NCBI RefSeq assembly: GCF_000764305.2 | Contig: NW_025941278.1 | Coordinates: 1,148,736-1,212,735 of the forward strand | Direction: 5' to 3' | DNA length: 64,000 nucleotides | DNA from: Hyalella azteca | Taxonomy: Eukaryota > Arthropoda > Malacostraca > Amphipoda > Hyalellidae | In this document: positions 50,261-61,235 of the stretch, piece by piece | How the letters are laid out: every line of letters starts with the position of its first letter | How positions within the stretch are numbered: the first letter of the stretch is position 1 | Translations under genes and position numbers: made by a program | Notes under the pieces: model-generated | Databases searched by the model: none | What the model was told of the DNA's origin: nothing | The model's input: the letters and a program-made list of their open reading frames with translations, nothing else

Positions 50261-50872
50261 CTGTCAAATGGAGTAATAAGGGATAGGTGGGGAAATCAGG
50301 ACAGTCCTCCAACATTTTGTAGAATAGTTGTAGCAAGTAGCAACTAAATTAATTTATATATTGCAAAACTAAAAATAGTGGCATAAAGTTCAACATTTTT
50401 CCTATCTATGTAGCATAAAGCAAGTTAAGAAATCATACATTTACTACGTCTAAAAAATCTCTGAATAAAAAGTATGAAAAGTGAGATTTTGGAAGAGTGC
50501 CTCTGCTAAGGTCAGTAGAAAAAAATATTTGCCATATTAAAAAATTTTCCTTACATAAAAGTTGCACACAGGTGTTGGCTTAAAAATGTGACTGACAGAA
50601 TTTGCATAGCATAGTTTGCAGCTCGTAAATGCCTTTTTACGGCTGAAATATGTAATTCACGGCTGGCATACCCATAAAACCACAGCACAAAAAATCCAGT
50701 CGCGGCCAGCCAAGTAAATATATTCCATGCCTGGAATGTCATAGATAGATAATGCACTGGGCAACACAGAATGAAAAGTAATTAACCTAAACTATGATTT
50801 ATTTCTCCAAAAAATATGATATTTGTCTCTGAAATATTCCTTTCTGTTTCAGGTATGTTTTTTACAATCTGC
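50261..50872. mobile_element. CCGTCAA-GGGG family transposon fragment, inverted
   Basis: Starts after TA with CTGTCAAATGGAGTAATAAG and continues as the reverse complement of the family 3' half (ACAGTCCTCC, CCTCTGCTAAGG, ACACAGGTGTTGGCTT, TTTCTGTTTCAGGTATG). Confidence 0.65.
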
Positions 50873-51097
50873 ATAGTTGCAAAGCTGAGAGTTTTTTAGA
50901 CTTTCCCTCAAGTTCATTTTCAATTCCTATAAGTAGACCAGTAAAGTATCATGGATACCAGCATTATCATACCTAAGAAATTGGTTAAAATCTCAACTAA
51001 ATGAGGAAATTAATAGAGAAATATAAAAAAAAACATTTTTTAAAAACCATGTTTTTCTGGTTTTTACAAAACTGAAATTAATGAAATACAACAAATA
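50873..51097. other. AT-rich spacer
   Basis: About 225 bp between transposon fragments, including GTATCATGGATACCAGC-type sequence also seen near 28190. No gene. Confidence 0.4.
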
Positions 51098-51626
51098 AAA
51101 AAAACTTTCAAAAACCACGTTTTCTTAATGGACAAAAAGAAAAACATTTAGGGTAAACGCACCATATTCTGACATCGTAGGTAATTCCAACACTTCTCAA
51201 CTTTTCCTTCATATTAAGCTTTGTCTTAGTTCCATGCATGCGTACCATCAACCAGGGCTACTCGGGACAGTTTTGAGCATTTTTTTTGTTAATAACTGTT
51301 AATAACTTCTTACGATGAAACATTTCATAAACAAGTTTAGGCTCATTTTATAGCTCTTTGCGAGGGCTATCGAATGGCATTGTCAAAAAAATTCCATATG
51401 CTTTTCCTAAGGTGCCAGGAGCAAAAAAAAAGAGTGTCCCGAGGAATGGGGAAGTCATGATGCTTACTAAAACAAGTTCAATACCATTTTGATTATAATT
51501 TTTTGGCAATAATTGTTTAACGTTTCTATTTACTGTTTAAAAAGGGGCTACTCGGGACACTTGCAATAAAACTTCATTTTAAAATATTTGAAGCATGCAG
51601 AGTGTACTCATCCATTACTAACAGTC

Positions 51627-52950
51627 CCGTCAACCGGGGCTACTCGGGACAGATTTGATCGTTTTCTTGTTAATAACTGTTAATAACTTCTTATGATGAA
51701 ACATTTCATAAACACATTTAAGCTCATTTTATAGCTCTTTGCCAGGGCTATTGAATGGCATTGTCAAAAAAATTCCATATGCTATTCCTAAGGTGCCAGA
51801 CGCAAAATAAAGGCTACTCGGGACAATGGGAATAAAACTTCATTTCAAAACATTTGAAGCATGCAGAGGGTACTCATCCATTACTAACAGTACTCTGATG
51901 GAGGTAAAATAAATGACATTTTCTGTGATTTTTACTTGTTTTTCCTTTATTGATATGATATTACCATAAACATTAATTACCGTCAACTGGGGTGACTTCG
52001 GCCTCGTTTTTGATTCATGCTGGGGTCGTAAACGCGGGGTCGTAAACGCCGGGATCATAAACGCCGGGATCATAAACGGCAGGATCATAAACGCCGGGAT
52101 CATAAACGCCGGGGTCATAAACGCCAGGGTTGTAAACCAGGTCATAAACGCCGGAGTGACTTTGGCCATTGTTTATGACCGTTTATGACCGCTTTGGCCA
52201 TCATTATGAACGCGGCCGAATCCCCCGTTGACGGTACCCTATTATTGATGGGATATTACTGTATTATTGATGCGATATTACCATATCCATGAACATGCCA
52301 TTAAGCATTTACAACAAGCTTGTTCACTGCAAGCTTCATATCGGCAGCCTTATAGCATTTTTTTCTGTATCTGTAAGCATACAGGACGGCTTGTAATTTG
52401 TGTGACGATATGTGAACTTTTTTTTCGCTCAGCGAGGTAAATGTAATCAATATTCTTTTGTTTTTAATCAATTTGTTCTTAACTGGAGCCTTTGCTAACT
52501 GAGGTTCTACCGTAAATGCGTTTTTGGGGGTGTCCCTAATAGCCCCGGGGGGGTGTCCCGAGTAGCCCCGCCGTGCGGAAATGGCTGCCATTTCTTTTTG
52601 GAATGAGATAGGCAAATTCTGTCAATCATGTTTTCAAGCCGACACCTAGGTGCAAGTTTTATGTAAGTAAAATTTTTTAATACGGCGAATATTTTTTTTG
52701 CTACATACCTTAGCAGTTGTAACTTTACAAAATATAGTTTTTCACCATTTTTTTCAGGAATTTTTCAAAGCAAGTAAATGTAGTATTTTTCGACTTCCTT
52801 TATACTACATAGATAGGAAAAATGTCCACGTTTACGCTGCTATTTTTAGTTTGGCAATATTCCAATTAGTTTCGCCACTACAACAGTTTTACGACATGTC
52901 GGAGGCCTGTCCCCAGTAGCCCCGCTTGTCCGGAGTAGCCCGGTTGACGG
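51627..52950. mobile_element. CCGTCAA-GGGG family copy nested in its own relative
   Basis: Begins CCGTCAACCGGGGCTACTCG and ends AGTAGCCCGGTTGACGG followed by TA. The host sequence AACAGT-ACTCTGAAGTCC, continuous in other copies, is split by it. It carries the MITE at 51980-52234. Confidence 0.75.
51978..52236. mobile_element. Small MITE with GGGGTGACTTCGGCC subterminus and internal 15-bp repeats
   Basis: A 255-bp element (51980-52234) has ends CCGTCAACTGGGG and CCCCCGTTGACGG, flanked by TA. Between them are about nine units of CATAAACGCCGGGAT and variants. Confidence 0.85.
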
Positions 52951-53058
52951 TACTCTGAAGTCCTCCTCTTTTATTGTAGATGATGTAGAGGTAGAATAAA
53001 TAACATTTTCAGTGATTTCTACTTGTTTTTCCTTTATTGATTTTACCAAAACATTAAT

Positions 53059-53249
53059 TACGTCAACTGGGGTGACTTGGGCCCCGTTTTTTATTTTGTT
53101 TTGCAAACAAAAACAGGGTTGTAAATGCCAGGGTCATAAATGCCAGGGTTGTAAACAAGGTCATAAATGCCAGAGTGACTTTGGCCATCGTTTATGACCC
53201 CGCTTTTGTTTGCAAAACAAAACCAAAAACGTCACCCCAGTTGACCATA
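53059..53249. mobile_element. Related MITE with palindromic TTTTGTTTGCAAAACAAAA arms
   Basis: Ends CGTCAACTGGGGTGACTTGG and GTCACCCCAGTTGACCA, flanked by TA. It shares the repeated CATAAATGCCAGGGT unit with the element at 51980, and has inverted TTTTGTTTTGCAAACAAAA and TTTTGTTTGCAAAACAAAA arms. Confidence 0.8.
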
Positions 53250-53341
53250 CCATATTATTGATGGGATATTACAGTATCCATGAACATGCCATTGAGCATT
53301 TACAACAAAGTTGTCAACTGCAAGCTTCATATCAGCAGCTT

Positions 53342-55474
53342 TACAGCAATCCCTTGATTAGCACGGTTTTGAATACCGTGGTTTTGATTTACGTGGAAAA
53401 AAAATTTGCGACCTACCCTTAATCTACGCGGTGCCAGTTCTGATTAGCGCAACTTTTTTTTCACAACGCATCATTTTCCCGCCTCTAGCCAGAGGTGTTA
53501 CGTTCATAACAAAAGTGTTACTTTTTGCTTATTAGATCTTATGTTGTTACTTTTGTTACGACTTTTGGAAAAATTAGCCAAATGTTGTTACTTTATGAAT
53601 TTCAGCCAATAATTCTTTAAATAAGGTCCCGTTCTGTAGGCACTCATGCTGACTACAGAGTCAGTTTAACCGTGCCTGTTCTCGTTCATAACTCGAATGG
53701 TCGAGTTCAGCAACGTTCGCCGGTAAGTGCGCCATGCCGGTGCGTCGTGAAAAAAAGTCGCGCTAATCAAAACTGGCACCGCGTAGATCAGTGGTTCCCA
53801 AACTTTTGCAGGCCAGCGCCCCCTTTGGCTCCCTAGTGAATTTCTAGCGGCCCCCACAGACATACGCCTCTTTCTTGAAATTTAGTACGCTGCAATTTTA
53901 AAAAATAAAGGTTAAACACAATTAAGTGTGTATTTCACAAATAGAACCCCATTTAGTGAACCAATACTTTTATCAGCTGTTTTAACTGTTTCAGCACTAG
54001 AAACCTAGAACAATCGATCTCGGACGAATTTACGGCCGGACTCGTGGCCGGTCGCACGACCAATCCCCAAATTCAATTATCAAGAAAATATCTCCCAAAC
54101 AAATGAACGCAGCTCTACGAAACTTGGAACACACATTCATCAGAACCTATGGGTGATGTTTAGATTGTAAACTTTTTTAAATTTCACCTTCATTCGTGAG
54201 TTGCGCATATATTGCGAAACAAGCCAAAATTCGCATTGATCAAAGAATTTCTTCCAAACTATTGAACAGGTTTGAACGAAATTTTGAATATACATTCCTA
54301 ACTACCAAGCGATGATTTTTTAGCTTATATTTTTTTTCGATTTTACCTTCGTTTGCGAGTTTTTTTCATTTCACCGTCATTCTTGATTTCACACTTCCTT
54401 ATATTCGGCCCGTATTGCTGGGTAATTTATCGCCTAAATTCGCGGCGATCAAGAAATTTCTTCTAAAATACAGAACAGAATTCAACGAAACTTTGTTTAA
54501 AAATACATAACCTCTCAACAGTGATATTTAGCTCGTGACAATTTTTCCATTTTGCTTTCGATTGCGAGTTATACAGATATAGTAGGAACGACCAGCTTTT
54601 CTACCGGTCGATCGATGGCTTCTATAAATTAGAATCAGTATACGTATAGCCGTAAAGCTGGCAAACGAAGGCAAAAAGAAAAAATGTAAACATCACCGTT
54701 GCTGAGGTTTAGGTATTTAAATACTGAGTTTCGTTCAAATCTGTTCAGTAGTTTGGAAAAAAATTTCTTGATTACTGCGAATTTAAGCACGAATTGCTGT
54801 TTAAATCACGAATGAAGGTGAAGTGAAGAAAAAAACTCGCGAACGAAGGCACAGTCAAAAAATTTTTAGTTAGGACTGTAAATTCAAAATTTCGTTCGAA
54901 TCTGTTCAGTAGTTTGGAAGAAATTAGTTGATCACTGTGAATTTCGGCCCATATTGGCATATAACTATGGAAAAAACGAACGATGGCAAAATTCAAACAA
55001 TTTTCACGAGCAAAACATTACCGTTAGGTCCTAATGAATACGTGTATCAAGTTTCATCGAGTTGAGTTCATTAGTTTGAGAGATATTCCTTGATCATTGA
55101 ATTTGAAAATTGGCCGTGAGACCGGCCTCGAGTCCGGCCGTGGCCGTAAATTTGTACGAGACGTAAACCCAGGAGAGCTAGGTTAAAAAAAAAAAAAAAA
55201 CATCGCTGGAAGTCATGTGCTGCACGTGTTGTGTACAAATCGTCTAACAAACGTTCGAACTTCTGACATTGACTTCGGACATCCGCCCCCCATATCGCCC
55301 CCCTACCGCCCTCTTCTTCCATATCGCCCCCCAAAATCTTTCCATCGCCCCTAGGGGGGCGATATCGCCCACTTTGAGAACCCCTGGCGTAGATTAAGGG
55401 TAGGTCGCAAATTTTTTTTCCACGTTAATTAAAACCGCGGTATTCAAAACCGTGCTAATCAAGGGATTGCTGTA
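53342..55474. mobile_element. Pogo/Tigger-like TIR element, TA target
   Basis: Ends CAGCAATCCCTTGATTAGCA and TGCTAATCAAGGGATTGCTG, with about 100-bp inverted repeats (including CGACCTACCCTTAATCTACG) and TA on both sides. The empty site is visible in a related host copy near 52350 (GCAGCCTTATAGC). CAG ends with TA duplication suit pogo-type Tc1/mariner elements; the class is inferred. Removing the inner hAT leaves about 530 bp, so this is a MITE. Confidence 0.85.
53781..55394. mobile_element. Non-autonomous hAT element nested in the pogo-like element
   Basis: A 1598-bp element (53789-55386) begins CAGTGGTTCCCAAACTTTTG and ends CACTTTGAGAACCCCTG, with perfect 8-bp target duplications GCGTAGAT. 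The interior repeats TTCGTTCGAATCTGTTCAGT-like blocks in both orientations and has no transposase frame. Another copy in opposite orientation starts at 63229. Confidence 0.93.
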
Positions 55475-55554
55475 TAGCATTTTTTCTGTATCTGTAAGCT
55501 TACAGGACGGCTTGTAATTTCACACCATTTTAATTGAGTTGAGTGAATTTACTA

Positions 55555-55745
55555 TAAAAAAATATAACTCAGTACTCACAGCAGTGAGTGACAGAGAGCG
55601 CATTTTCTTGTCGAGGAAAACTTGAGGTCACAGACGAACAGACAGACGGACGGACAGACAGACAAGACAGACGGACATGGCAAGCACAATAGTGCTCGTT
55701 TATGCGCAATGCGCTCGTTTATGCACCATTGCACCATGCGCTCAT
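55555..55745. mobile_element. Short hairpin element with GACG/GACA core, copy 3
   Basis: AATATAACTCAGTACTCACA, GCAGTGAGTGACAGAG and CGCATTTTCTTGTCG, then (GACA/GACG)n. It sits between two copies of the host segment CATTTTAATTGAGTTGAGTG (55525 and about 55752), suggesting a target duplication larger than usual or a local rearrangement. Confidence 0.65.
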
Positions 55746-58429
55746 TTATGGCCATTTTAATCAAGTTAAGTGAATTTAATATAAAAAAAGATCATGAAAA
55801 ACATACCTGAAACAGGAAGGAATGTTTTAGTGACAACCATCATATATTTTGGAGAAATAAATCATAGTTTAGGTCAATTACTTTTCATTCTATGATGCCC
55901 GGTGCACAATTATATATATAGCATTCTATGTACAATTTTGTGATGACCAATGATGCACTAATTTTTCGATAAGTGAAATTTTTTTTGCCAAGTGAGGTAA
56001 ATGTAATCAATATTCTTTGTTTTTAATACATTTTTTTCTTAACTGGAGCCTTTGCTTACTGAGGTTCTACTGTAAATGCATTTTTGGGGGTGTCCCAAGT
56101 AGCCCCGCCATGCGGCAATGGCCGCCATTTTTTGTGGAATGAGATAGGACAATTCTGTCAATTATGTTTTCAAGCCAACACCTGGGTGCATCTTTTATGT
56201 AAGTAAAATTTTTTAATACGGCAAATATTTTTTTGGCTACAGACCTTAGCAGAAGTAACTTTTCAAAATAGTGTTTTTCACCATTTTTTCAGGAATTTTT
56301 CAAAGCTAGTAAATGTAGTATTTTTCAACTTCCTTTATGCTACATAGATAGGAAAAATGTTGACGTTTACGCCACTATATTTAGTTTTGCAATATTCCAA
56401 TTAGTTTTGCTACTATAACAGTTTTACACCGTGTCGGAGGACTGTCCCGAGTAGCCCTGCCCGTCCCGAGTAGCCCCGGTTGACGGTAGATGGTTGAAAT
56501 AGTGACATTGTACTATTGTGTGCAATATTTCCGTGACACTAGGGCTGGCGGGAAATTACGGGGAAAATGTTAAGATCCGCAGAGCAAAACTCCACATCAC
56601 CCAGTGAGAACATCGAAACACGATTGAAAGTTGATAGTTAACCTTGCTCTACCAAATAGTGATAAACTGTTCAAATGTAGAAAGAATGTTATGGTTTGCA
56701 ATTTTTAAATTAGTCTGTGAATATATTAGTAATCCTTCAACAAGTATACTTGTATTTGCTGATTTTAAGTGGTAAATAAATTAATAGATGATAAAGTTAA
56801 GAGACTGTTTTAGACACATAAAAACTAATTCCGACACAGTTTTGGAATTAGACACACACAGCTCGTTCCAAGCCGAGTTGTATTCCGATACAGCTTACAC
56901 AGAGCGTCGGAATTCCAACACAGGGCATCGGAATTATGAATTACGATTGGAAGCGCTGTCAGAATTAGTCATACAATATGCCAAATTTACTCACACACAG
57001 CGTCGGTATTCAGCGATTTTGTAGATTTGATTTCTAAAGGCTTTTAAATAAATATGGCAACAGTTTGTGACGTTTCATCATTGCTGGTGCATAGTGTGTG
57101 TTGAGAGTGACAAAGAAATCAGAAGTTCAGAAATTGAGTTGCGCATATGGTGATCTTTTTATAGCCATTCATTTCTTGCTACATCCTCAAAAGTGTTGGA
57201 ATATGGTGTGTTTACCCTAAATGTTTTTCTTCTTTATCCCTCAAGAAAACATGGTTAAGTTTTTTAATTTGTTTTAGGTACCATATAATGGGGTAACTTT
57301 TACCACTTCTTTCAAAATGATGTCATTTTTTTACTAGATAAGTTAAACTTAAATTGAAACCTGCAAAATACAGGTCTATACTCTAGCTTCAATCACCATA
57401 AATTAATGGCTCATGCCTCTCATAGTTTTGATGTAATTTCAAAAGAAGTGATGGTCTTTGTTACCCCAGCTCTTGGGGTTTCTTTGACTGGATGGTAAAA
57501 TCAATTTTATTTTTTGGTAAATTAACTCCAAATAACTCCAGGTTTTGGTGCATTGTAATAGAATTCTCCTAGTTACATATTCAAATGACAAATTTCAGGA
57601 AAGTGTCATAGTTTGCAAATTGGGGGCAGCGCCCCCCAATTCTTCCGCTTGGGAGAGAACAATTCTTCTGCTCGGGGTCCAGATGGCCTCACGGTTCTCC
57701 ACCTCAAACACCTTGGCCCACGTGGCCTCCAGTTCCTTACCCACATCTTTAATATCTCTGTCGCCACGGCCTCCATTCCATCCATATGGAAAAACTCAAT
57801 AATTATCCCGTTACTAAAACCAGGTAAACCTGATAACCAGCAAACACGGGACCATCGAAACCGCAACAGCCCTCTAAAAAAATACACACACACATACAAC
57901 AAACAAAATAACTACAACTAAAACAACAACAAATATCATAAACAACACATACCAAATTCATCAATCACTTGAGCGCAATCTTTTCTCTCCACAAACACAT
58001 CAATTCACTCACTTCAAACAACCCCACACACTATCATTCAAATAATGCAATATATATCACTTTTCAAAAAAATCAGTCTAAAATAGCCTTCACTACAATC
58101 GCAACACTCGAATCTTTATCACTCATCAGTCACGCCAATATATCTCAAGAACAATGGCTCGTGTTTCCCAATACTAAACTCTATAATAGCCCTCGGTAGT
58201 CCAACAAAATATCGCCCACAAAAACCATATTCCAATACCCACAGGCATAATTCAAATCTATCCAATTGCAGCATCACGCACATTATCAGTAATCATTAGT
58301 TCACCCTGCAACTGTAGTATTAAAACACAACTCTGAAAACGTAGCAAGAATTGAGCCCTTTTAAATAGTTTAAAACCGTCCCTAATATCTCTCTATATCA
58401 CCTTGGCCATCTTTGCCTAAACTTCCCTA

Positions 58430-58530
58430 GCTTACCCTAACCTACCTTAACCTATGTAACCTTAATTATTCATACATAACCTTTACAACCTAACCTATCC
58501 CAACCTATACTAACCTAACCTACCTTAACC
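58430..58530 (+). repeat. Degenerate CCTAA/CCTTAA-like repeat
   Basis: Repeated ACCCTAACCTACC, TTAACCTA, AACCTAACCTATCC and ACTAACCTAACCTACCTTAA. It resembles a degraded form of the arthropod telomere repeat (TTAGG)n but is not a clean array. Confidence 0.5.
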
Positions 58531-58568
58531 CTGTCTCTTATACACATCTAGATGTGTATAAGAGACAG
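58531..58568. other. Nextera mate-pair junction adapter (sequencing artefact)
   Basis: The 38 bases are the Tn5 19-bp mosaic end CTGTCTCTTATACACATCT followed immediately by its reverse complement. That is the junction adapter created when Nextera mate-pair fragments are circularised, and it is perfect over its whole length. On the minus strand it encodes the well-known contaminant peptide SYTHLDVYKRQ. It is not genomic. Confidence 0.98.
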
Positions 58569-61235
58569 GGTCAGGATGTTCCGGAAACATGCCCCACCTC
58601 AAGAGAAGAAAAGGAGCCAAGATTGAAGCGCGTGCGAGGTCTGGTTGATTTTTAGCGATTTTTTTAAAAAATCCCCACTCGTTGGGGATTGGTGTCTTCC
58701 CCATGGGGAATTTCGGGAATCGGACCGTTGATTCGTCAATAGGAAATCGAGCTCTATTATGAGCCAAAATTTCAGCTTCCTGGCAGGCCTGGAACATGGT
58801 GAATGGCGCCAAAAGTACAAATTTTGTGAGAGGTACGGAAGTTAGATTGCAGTCCTCGTCCTCGTCCAGATAGGATTTCTGTACTAGGGGCGGGGGTTCG
58901 TTTTAGTGATTTTCTTCGAAACTTTTTTCGAGTCCCCACGCGTGTAACCAGGGCTCCTCATACCGCCCCATCTCCCTCCTTTGTCCAGCGGTCAAGATCC
59001 TGGAACGCCGTCTACTCCCATACATCTCTGGTTCTCTTGTCACAGTTTCCTTGCAACATGGCTTTAAACCAGGTCACTCGACAGTCACTGCCCTCCTCTC
59101 GCTTGCGCACCAGATTGCGATGGGTTTCAAATTCCCGCCTTCCCCCAGCACGTACAGTAGCAGCCGCAGTCGACCTATCAAAAGCTTTTGATAGTGTTGA
59201 CCACCCTCTCCTCCTTAGCATGATCGCGGCCTCAGACCTACATCATAATCTGGTCCGCTTTCTGTGCTGTTACCTTAGAGGAAGGATGGCTTCCTGCCTC
59301 TATCTGAGAATAAGGTCCCCCTTCAGAACAATCCATTCTGGAGTCCCACAAGGGTCGGTCATCTCACCAGCCCTTTTCAACTACTTCATCTCGGACATAC
59401 CTGTTCTGACATCTAACATTGCCTCATATGCAGATGACCTCACTATTTTTGTGTCGTCCCCAAGACTCGACGATGCGGAGGCTGACCTCTCTGAGCTTCT
59501 CCGGGGCGTCTCACACTGGTCGACCGCCAAGAAACTGGCCGTGGCTCCGGGGAAATCCTCAGTCACGCTCTTCACCCCCAACACTCACCAATCCCGTCTT
59601 CACCCCTCTGCAACAATCTGCAATGGCATCATCCCATTGGACAAGACCCCCAAAATTTTGGGTGTCACTTGGGATACCCATTTTACCTTCTCTCCACATG
59701 TCAGAGCCATAGCCACCAAAGCTATAGGCTCTTTATGCATCCTAAAAGCCCTGGCCGGCACCAACTGGGGCTTCTCCAAGGAAGATATCATTGCCACATA
59801 CCGTACAATTACGCCCAATCCTCAATTATGCTGCCTGTATCTGGTACTCAGTCGCCTCACGCACTGCAATTGCAAGCCTCCAAATCATCCAAAACTCAGC
59901 CTTGAGACTAGCCACCAGCTTCACCAAGATGGCCCCGATCGCCCATCTCCACCATGAGACCGTCGTCCTCCTCCTGTCCGCCCACCTGGACCTGGCCTGT
60001 GCTCAATTTCTCACCAGCGCACTCCAGCCTACTCACGCTTCTTTAAGCATCGTCTCCGCTCCCTCCAGAGACCGCCCCATGAAAGCTTCAATCAAGACAA
60101 GATTCGGCCATCTTGTGGCACCTTTCCTCGCTGACGGCATGATGCCCGACGGTGCCTATGGAGAGGCAAAACGCTCCCTCTGTATGGAGATAGCCACCCA
60201 TGTTGCGACGACGGCCGTTAACAACGCTGTCCTCACAGCCCCACCACCACCGATTGCAACAGAAGAAGCCTCGCTCCCTCACCCTTACCCTTCAGCACTA
60301 TCCCAGCTACGCTCGGGATACTGCAGCTCCCTTGCGTCTTACACCCACAGGGTCGGACGCTTCCTTAGCGCCGCTTGCCGGGAGTGCGGGGATCCCCTCC
60401 AATCCGTCCATCACCTCTTTGCCTGCCCTGCCTTCCCCACGTCCCTCAGCGTCTCATCATTGTGGGACAACCCCGTGGAGGCATTGACGTTCCTGGCCAC
60501 CCTCTCTTCTTTCGCCCATCTGCCCCCTCTCCCGGTGCCTCCCCTCCGACCACCACCAGAGCCTCCGTCCACGCTAGCGTGACGTTTGGTACAAGGAACA
60601 ACAACAACCGCCCCCCAATAGGCAAGATGTGACCTTCTAATGGCAGCCGTGATGGGGTAACATTAACCGGCTTGGAAATTAAGTTAAAATTACCATATAT
60701 AAGACTCTGTAAAGTCTGAAACATAAAGAAAAAACATTAATAGGTGTATCAAACATAAAATTTGTTATATAGGTACCTATGGTAATTTTAACTTAATTTC
60801 CAAGCCAGTCAATGTTACCCCGTCACGGCTGCCATTAGGTGGTCAGAGTTACCCCATTGGAGGGCGGTGCCCCCCATTTGCAAACTATGACACTTTCCTA
60901 AAATTTGTCATTTGCATATGTAACTAGAAGAGCTCTACTACAATGCATCGAAACCTGGAGCTATTTTACCAAAGAATAAAAAAATTGGAGGGGGTACTCA
61001 GACAGGCTTCAAATAATAGCTCTTTTTCGTGGGTCACATTTTTAATTTTTCAACCTATTAGATATGCAAACTTTTTAAATCTTTCTATTGTGTTACATAG
61101 CCTCAGTATTAGGCCTTTAATGGCCATTGACAACATTTTTCTACATCAAATAGTTTTTGAGTTTTGGGGGTTTTTTGTTAAAAAATGAAAAGTGGTCAAA
61201 GTTACCCCGGGAGTCAAAGTAACCCCATTTTACAA

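Larger units (their letters stand above)
51243..56488. mobile_element. CCGTCAA-GGGG family transposon carrying several nested insertions
   Basis: The 5' end (CCATCAACCAGGGCTACTCG, 51245) and the 3' end (CGAGTAGCCCCGGTTGACGG, ending 56486) are bordered by TA. Comparing with other copies, its sequence is interrupted at 51626-52950, 53061-53247, 53344-55472 and about 55555-55745. Without the insertions it would be roughly 1.3 kb, like the copy at 25559. Confidence 0.75.
51098..57265. mobile_element. Outermost TIR element of a nested cluster
   Basis: A long inverted repeat bounds the cluster. The left end (51098-51175) reads ACTTTCAAAAACCACG, then TTTTCTTAATGGACAAAAAG and AAAAACATTTAGGGTAAACG and CACCATATTC; its imperfect inverse is at about 57195-57265. 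A small relative with the same ends and almost no interior is at 61570-61743. The interior is nearly all later insertions. Confidence 0.65.
57841..58951. mobile_element. Insertion inside the LINE with 7-bp duplication, carrying an adapter artefact
   Basis: TAACCAG occurs at both edges (57834-57840 and 58945-58951), and the RT frame resumes exactly after it. The edges have loosely similar inverted ends (ACACG-GGGAC-TCGAAA). The left half is AC-rich with CCTAA-like repeats near 58430-58530; the right half has CCCCACTCGTTGGGGA hairpins. Since a mate-pair junction sits in the middle, the two halves may not be contiguous in the genome. Confidence 0.5.
57641..60608 (+). pseudogene. Non-LTR retrotransposon (LINE) reverse transcriptase, 5'-truncated and frameshifted
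   Basis: An 11-bp target duplication CGCCCCCCAAT flanks the insert (57630-57640 and 60609-60619), and its 3' end is a short (AAC)n tail, as for non-LTR elements. The RT fragments include GPDGLTVLHLKHLGP at the N side (57680-57840), LSKAFDSVDH (motif A), GVPQGSVISPALFN (motif B) and ASYADDLTIF (catalytic YADD), then LNYAACIWYS and a C-terminal zinc-knuckle-like CRECG...HHLFACP. Frames break near 59110-59160 and near 59810, and a 1.1-kb segment (57841-58951) interrupts it, so it is dead. A jockey/CR1-like clade is suggested, not proven. It contains no ORF1 and no endonuclease domain. Confidence 0.88.

Noticed and set aside
58525..58812. 95-codon minus-strand frame ending near SYTHLDVYKRQ
   Set aside because: The frame runs through the sequencing adapter, so it is artificial.
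59037..60582. A functional reverse transcriptase gene
   Set aside because: The RT motifs are real, but the frame changes at least twice and the N-terminal part is separated, so it is a dead copy.
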